DNA from: DHVE2 group archaeon
GTDB lineage: Archaea > Thermoplasmatota > Thermoplasmata > Thermoplasmatales > Aciduliprofundaceae
Assembly (NCBI GenBank): GCA_027056155.1
Contig: JALULR010000143.1
Location: 1 to 9,107, forward strand
Direction of reading: 5' to 3'
Length of the DNA stretch: 9,107 nucleotides
In this document: positions 6,960-9,107 of the stretch, in pieces
Layout of the letters: the number at the start of each line of letters is the position of its first letter
How positions within the stretch are numbered: the first letter of the stretch is position 1
The notes under the pieces: model-generated
What the model was told of the DNA's origin: nothing
What the model saw: only the letters and a program-made list of their open reading frames with translations
Database searches by the model: none
Translations under genes and position numbers: made by a program

Positions 6960-7534
6960 ATGACTATAGAAAAAACGTGGACGGCTTGCTAACCGCAATC
7001 TCTAGGCCATTTATGCGATTAAATCCCAATACTATTACCGCAATCTCTTTATTAATTGCATTTTTAGCGGCTGTATCTTATTATTACACATATTTGATTT
7101 TAGCGTTCTTGTTTATTCTCATATCCGCGTTGTTCGATGCTATAGACGGTAAAGTTGCCCGACTTCGCAAAATCGCATCTAAAAAGGGTGATTTTCTAGA
7201 CCACGCGGTGGATAGATACGCAGACACGGTGATACTTCTCGGAATTATGTTCAGTCCATACGCAACCCTGTGGATTGGTGTGTTTGCATTAGTTGGTGTA
7301 TATCTAACCAGCTACATAGGCACACAAGCACAAGCAATAGGGCTTGGAAGAATATACGGAGGCATACTTGGCAGGGCAGACAGACTTGTAATTTTAATGG
7401 TGCTACCTCTCGTGCAAGCGTTCTGGTGGGGTTATTATTTCTCTGTCACTGATTGGGTCCTGATAATATTTGCAATATTAGGCAACATTACTGCGATTCA
7501 GCGCTTTTATTCTGCTTGGAAGGCAATTCCTTAG
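6950..7534 (+). CDS. CDP-alcohol phosphotransferase, probable archaetidylinositol-phosphate synthase
   Basis: This is a 194-residue integral membrane enzyme. The complete family signature D(x2)DG(x2)AR(x8)G(x3)D(x3)D is visible: D63, D66, G67, A70, R71, G80, D84 and D88. These residues bind the Mg-coordinated CDP-lipid. About six hydrophobic segments are spread from residue 28 to the C-terminus. The enzyme would displace CMP from CDP-archaeol and attach a polar alcohol to make an ether phospholipid at the cytoplasmic membrane. The short length, the LNPNTITAISL start and the TSYIGTQAQAIGLGRIYGGILGRADRL region resemble archaeal inositol-phosphate-using enzymes. The exact alcohol (inositol phosphate, glycerol phosphate or serine) is an inference. 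The last 47 bp overlap the convergent priL gene. Confidence 0.88.
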   Translation: MVLNDYRKNVDGLLTAISRPFMRLNPNTITAISLLIAFLAAVSYYYTYLILAFLFILISALFDAIDGKVARLRKIASKKGDFLDHAVDRYADTVILLGIMFSPYATLWIGVFALVGVYLTSYIGTQAQAIGLGRIYGGILGRADRLVILMVLPLVQAFWWGYYFSVTDWVLIIFAILGNITAIQRFYSAWKAIP

Positions 7535-8552
7535 TTTTTGATTCTTTCTTTATTTTGTAGTATAAAAGAGGGTGAGTCATCCAGCTTTTTTCGCAGAGCT
7601 TGTCTTTGGCGATATCTTTTACGCATAGCCCATGCGCGCGCATAGTTGCACATTTTGGCACGCTGTATTCCTTACCAGATATTTCACCAGTTATATGCTT
7701 AATCTGATACTCTGTAAGGTCCTTTCTAAAATCAGGCACAGTGGCAAATATTTTCATAATTTCGTCGTTGCTCATTCCAATTTTATGAAGAAACGCAACT
7801 AACGAAAACCGCGCTTCGTGGGACACATTCAAACCTTGCTGAATTTTCGCAATTATGGTCTTCATGCAAGGAGGAAACGCATCAACAGAAACAGCACCCA
7901 AATCTGCAGAAGAGTACTTTGATACAAACTCATCTTTTAGTGTTCGTAGCTCTTCGAGCTCTTTGCGAATGTATTTTTCAAGGAGCTTTCCCTTGTGCTT
8001 TTGAGCATCTATGTCCTCTACAAATCGCTCAACAAACGCCTCTCTTATTAGCAAAATGAAATCATGCTGCTCAACAGGTAACCAGCCTTGCTTTAGCTCT
8101 CTGTTTATCAACCTGAACTTTTCATCGCTGAAGTTTTTAGAGTATCTTATAAAATCTATAAAATACAAATTGTACCTATCCCCCTGTTTTGAAAACCTAA
8201 ACTCGAAGGCGGTAGCTATCATATCTATATCTTCTGGCATTTCTTCTAAATTTCGCACTAGTTTATCCCGTTCAACATTGGCAAATCTCCTCGTAACGAT
8301 GGGGTCTCCGAGAGCAATCAAAATGAGCTTTGCTACAAAAAAAGATAAAAATAGCGTTCTCTGTGCAGATTCTCTTGCTATAGAGGGCATGGGCACTTTC
8401 TCTCCGGTTATGGAAGCGCGCACTCTGATGAATCCTAGCTCGCGAGCTTGCGCATAGTCTTCAGAGTTAAAAAGCTCATCAACAGAAAGCTTGCTAAGGT
8501 ACTCTTTTGCCTCTGGAAGAAACGGGTACCTCGCTAACGTTAGCAGTGCCAT
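7488..8552 (-). CDS. priL: DNA primase large subunit PriL
   Basis: The product is the regulatory, iron-sulfur subunit of the archaeal/eukaryotic-type primase. It partners with the catalytic subunit PriS (not in this window) to make replication primers. The 354 residues begin MALLTLARYPFLPEAKEYLSKL, the usual N-terminus. The C-terminal domain shows the four conserved cysteines of the [4Fe-4S] cluster: C229 (FPPCMK), C301 (PKCATM), C310 (HGLC) and C320 (KLCEKSW). RFSLVAFLHKIGMSNDEI (249-266) and TEYQIKHITG (280-289) are typical surrounding elements. After TMTHPLLYYK-like sequence (SWMTHPLLYYK) there is a 20-residue Lys/Glu/Ser-rich tail that reaches into the opposing gene. The ATG at 8552 is the first Met of the frame (the next is residue 55). 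It lies 4 nt after the tRNA-His, so no separate promoter fits. Confidence 0.94.
   Translation of the reverse strand: MALLTLARYPFLPEAKEYLSKLSVDELFNSEDYAQARELGFIRVRASITGEKVPMPSIARESAQRTLFLSFFVAKLILIALGDPIVTRRFANVERDKLVRNLEEMPEDIDMIATAFEFRFSKQGDRYNLYFIDFIRYSKNFSDEKFRLINRELKQGWLPVEQHDFILLIREAFVERFVEDIDAQKHKGKLLEKYIRKELEELRTLKDEFVSKYSSADLGAVSVDAFPPCMKTIIAKIQQGLNVSHEARFSLVAFLHKIGMSNDEIMKIFATVPDFRKDLTEYQIKHITGEISGKEYSVPKCATMRAHGLCVKDIAKDKLCEKSWMTHPLLYYKIKKESKTKELPSKQNKSAESQ
7533..7560 (+). terminator. T-rich terminator of the kinase-phosphotransferase operon, antisense to the priL tail
   Basis: Immediately at the TAG stop the plus strand reads TTTTTGATTCTTTCTTTATTTTG, a run of U-rich blocks typical of archaeal termination. 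The same bases, read on the minus strand, encode part of the Lys/Glu-rich C-terminal tail of PriL. Confidence 0.6.
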
Positions 8553-8556
8553 TTAG

Positions 8557-8629
8557 GGCCGGGACCGGGATTTGAACCCGGGTCAGGGGATCCACAGTCC
8601 CCCAGGATAGCCCCTACCCTATCCCGGCC
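8557..8629 (-). tRNA. tRNA-His (GTG anticodon)
   Basis: The minus strand folds as a complete cloverleaf. The acceptor stem is GCCGGGA (8628-8622) with TCCCGGC (8564-8558). The anticodon stem is GGGGA/TCCCC around the loop CTGTGGA, giving anticodon GTG. The T arm is CCGGG-TTCAAAT-CCCGG, and the D stem is short. The histidine-specific extra G-1 is encoded (8629) and pairs with discriminator C73 (8557). This pair is the main identity element for histidyl-tRNA synthetase. CCA is not encoded, since the next bases are CTAA, and there is no intron. The priL start follows 4 nt downstream. Confidence 0.95.
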
Positions 8630-8647
8630 ATGCGATGGTGAATGTAA

Positions 8648-8670
8648 TGATATACTTATATCTTTTTCCC
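8648..8670 (-). promoter_or_regulatory. Promoter of tRNA-His and probably priL
   Basis: On the minus strand, GGGAAAAAGATATAAGTATATC holds an A-rich BRE and a TATA box centred near 8655, about 26 bp before the tRNA 5' end at 8629. There is no other promoter-like sequence between here and the priL ATG, so both are probably transcribed from it. Confidence 0.65.
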
Positions 8671-8698
8671 AGATGATTTTTGAATTTGCCATCTAGGC

Positions 8699-9107
8699 TC
8701 AATCATTTTTCAAGTCAAATTCTATCACGTATTCGTGATGCTTATCACCTTTGTATGTGCACTTCTTCTCTACTATGCTCACATTTTTAACATCTTTTGC
8801 AATTAGCATTCCGCCTGTGAAATATCCGCGCAGATACTCACAAAATAGGGGACTTACATTGAGGTCTTTTAAAATAATAACCGCAGTTTTACTGTCGGGC
8901 ATGGCCGTTTCAATTTTGCCTACATTATAATGCTTACTCCAAATCTCGGGTGTGTGCTGTATTATTGTATTTATATTTAAGAAAAAACCGTAGAAAAGTC
9001 GAATTATTGAGGAATTTTTAGGGGCGTGAAATCCCATGTCATATACATTTTGCTTGCTCCATCCAAGCTTGTCCGCAAGAATATCTATAAACTCTTTTCT
9101 AACTTCA
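8699..9107 (-). CDS. V4R/DUF2378-like ligand-sensing domain protein (5' end outside window)
   Basis: The frame is open to the window edge, so the Met at 9037 need not be the start; 23 further in-frame codons (EVRKEFIDILADKLGWSKQN...) precede it. 135 residues are visible. The pattern RLFYGFFLNINTIIQHTPEIW, then YNVGKIE, NVSPLFCEYLRGYFTGGMLIA and KKCTYKGDKHHEYVIEFD resembles small sensor domains of the 4-vinyl-reductase (V4R)/heme-NO-binding-related/DUF2378 group. These end in a Cys-x(n)-GD-x-x-Cys-EF motif. Here the first Cys is present (visible residue 116), but the second position is His (123/124). Such domains bind small hydrophobic ligands or metal and often regulate transcription or signalling. 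No DNA-binding domain is visible in this C-terminal part. The family call is from pattern memory, so it is moderate. Confidence 0.6.
   Translation of the reverse strand, partial: EVRKEFIDILADKLGWSKQNVYDMGFHAPKNSSIIRLFYGFFLNINTIIQHTPEIWSKHYNVGKIETAMPDSKTAVIILKDLNVSPLFCEYLRGYFTGGMLIAKDVKNVSIVEKKCTYKGDKHHEYVIEFDLKND

Noticed and set aside
8011..8457. Open frame on the plus strand (148 codons) inside priL
   Set aside because: It is antisense to conserved PriL sequence; the Ser-rich, low-complexity product and lack of promoter or ribosome binding site mark it as a shadow.

Overview
The window is archaeal chromosomal DNA. The evidence is a eukaryote-like DNA primase large subunit (PriL), an AK6/Fap7-type nucleotide kinase, a CDP-alcohol phosphotransferase fitting archaeal ether-lipid synthesis, a tRNA-His with an encoded G-1 and no encoded CCA, TATA-box promoters about 26 bp upstream of starts, and apparently leaderless genes beside genes with GGAGG-type ribosome binding sites. 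It is AT-rich, roughly 40% GC by eye. A thermoplasmatal or related euryarchaeon (Aciduliprofundum-like) is my best guess, but that is an inference from gene style and was not tested.

Layout: (1) 1-3901 (+), the 3' part of a very large surface protein: one partial and eleven complete fibronectin type III (FN3) repeats, interrupted by one glutamine-amidotransferase-like 'VDDD' domain, ending in a C-terminal membrane anchor. The gene enters from the left edge. (2) 3978-4373 (+), a small conserved-looking Cys/His-motif protein of unknown function. (3) 4360-6144 (-), a secreted, C-terminally membrane-anchored clostripain-like (C11) cysteine peptidase, converging on and overlapping gene 2 by 14 bp. 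(4) 6145-6440, a divergent promoter region. (5) 6441-7534 (+), a two-gene operon: AK6/Fap7-like kinase and a CDP-alcohol phosphotransferase (probable archaetidylinositol-phosphate synthase), overlapping by 10 bp. (6) 7488-8552 (-), priL, converging on the operon with a 47-bp overlap. (7) 8557-8629 (-), tRNA-His(GTG), ending 4 nt before the priL start codon and probably sharing its promoter. (8) 8699-9107 (-), a V4R/DUF2378-like ligand-binding domain protein cut by the right edge.

Two themes stand out. The left half encodes cell-surface machinery: an extended, probably heavily N-glycosylated FN3 stalk and a surface-tethered protease. The right half is core housekeeping: nucleotide and ribosome kinase, lipid head-group transfer, primase and tRNA. 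The most notable structural observations are the tRNA-His/priL arrangement, where tRNA 3' processing would itself create a nearly leaderless priL mRNA, and the convergent overlaps, where the T-rich termination tract of one gene is antisense to the Lys/Glu-rich C-terminal codons of the opposing gene. I saw no CRISPR array, insertion sequence or defence system.
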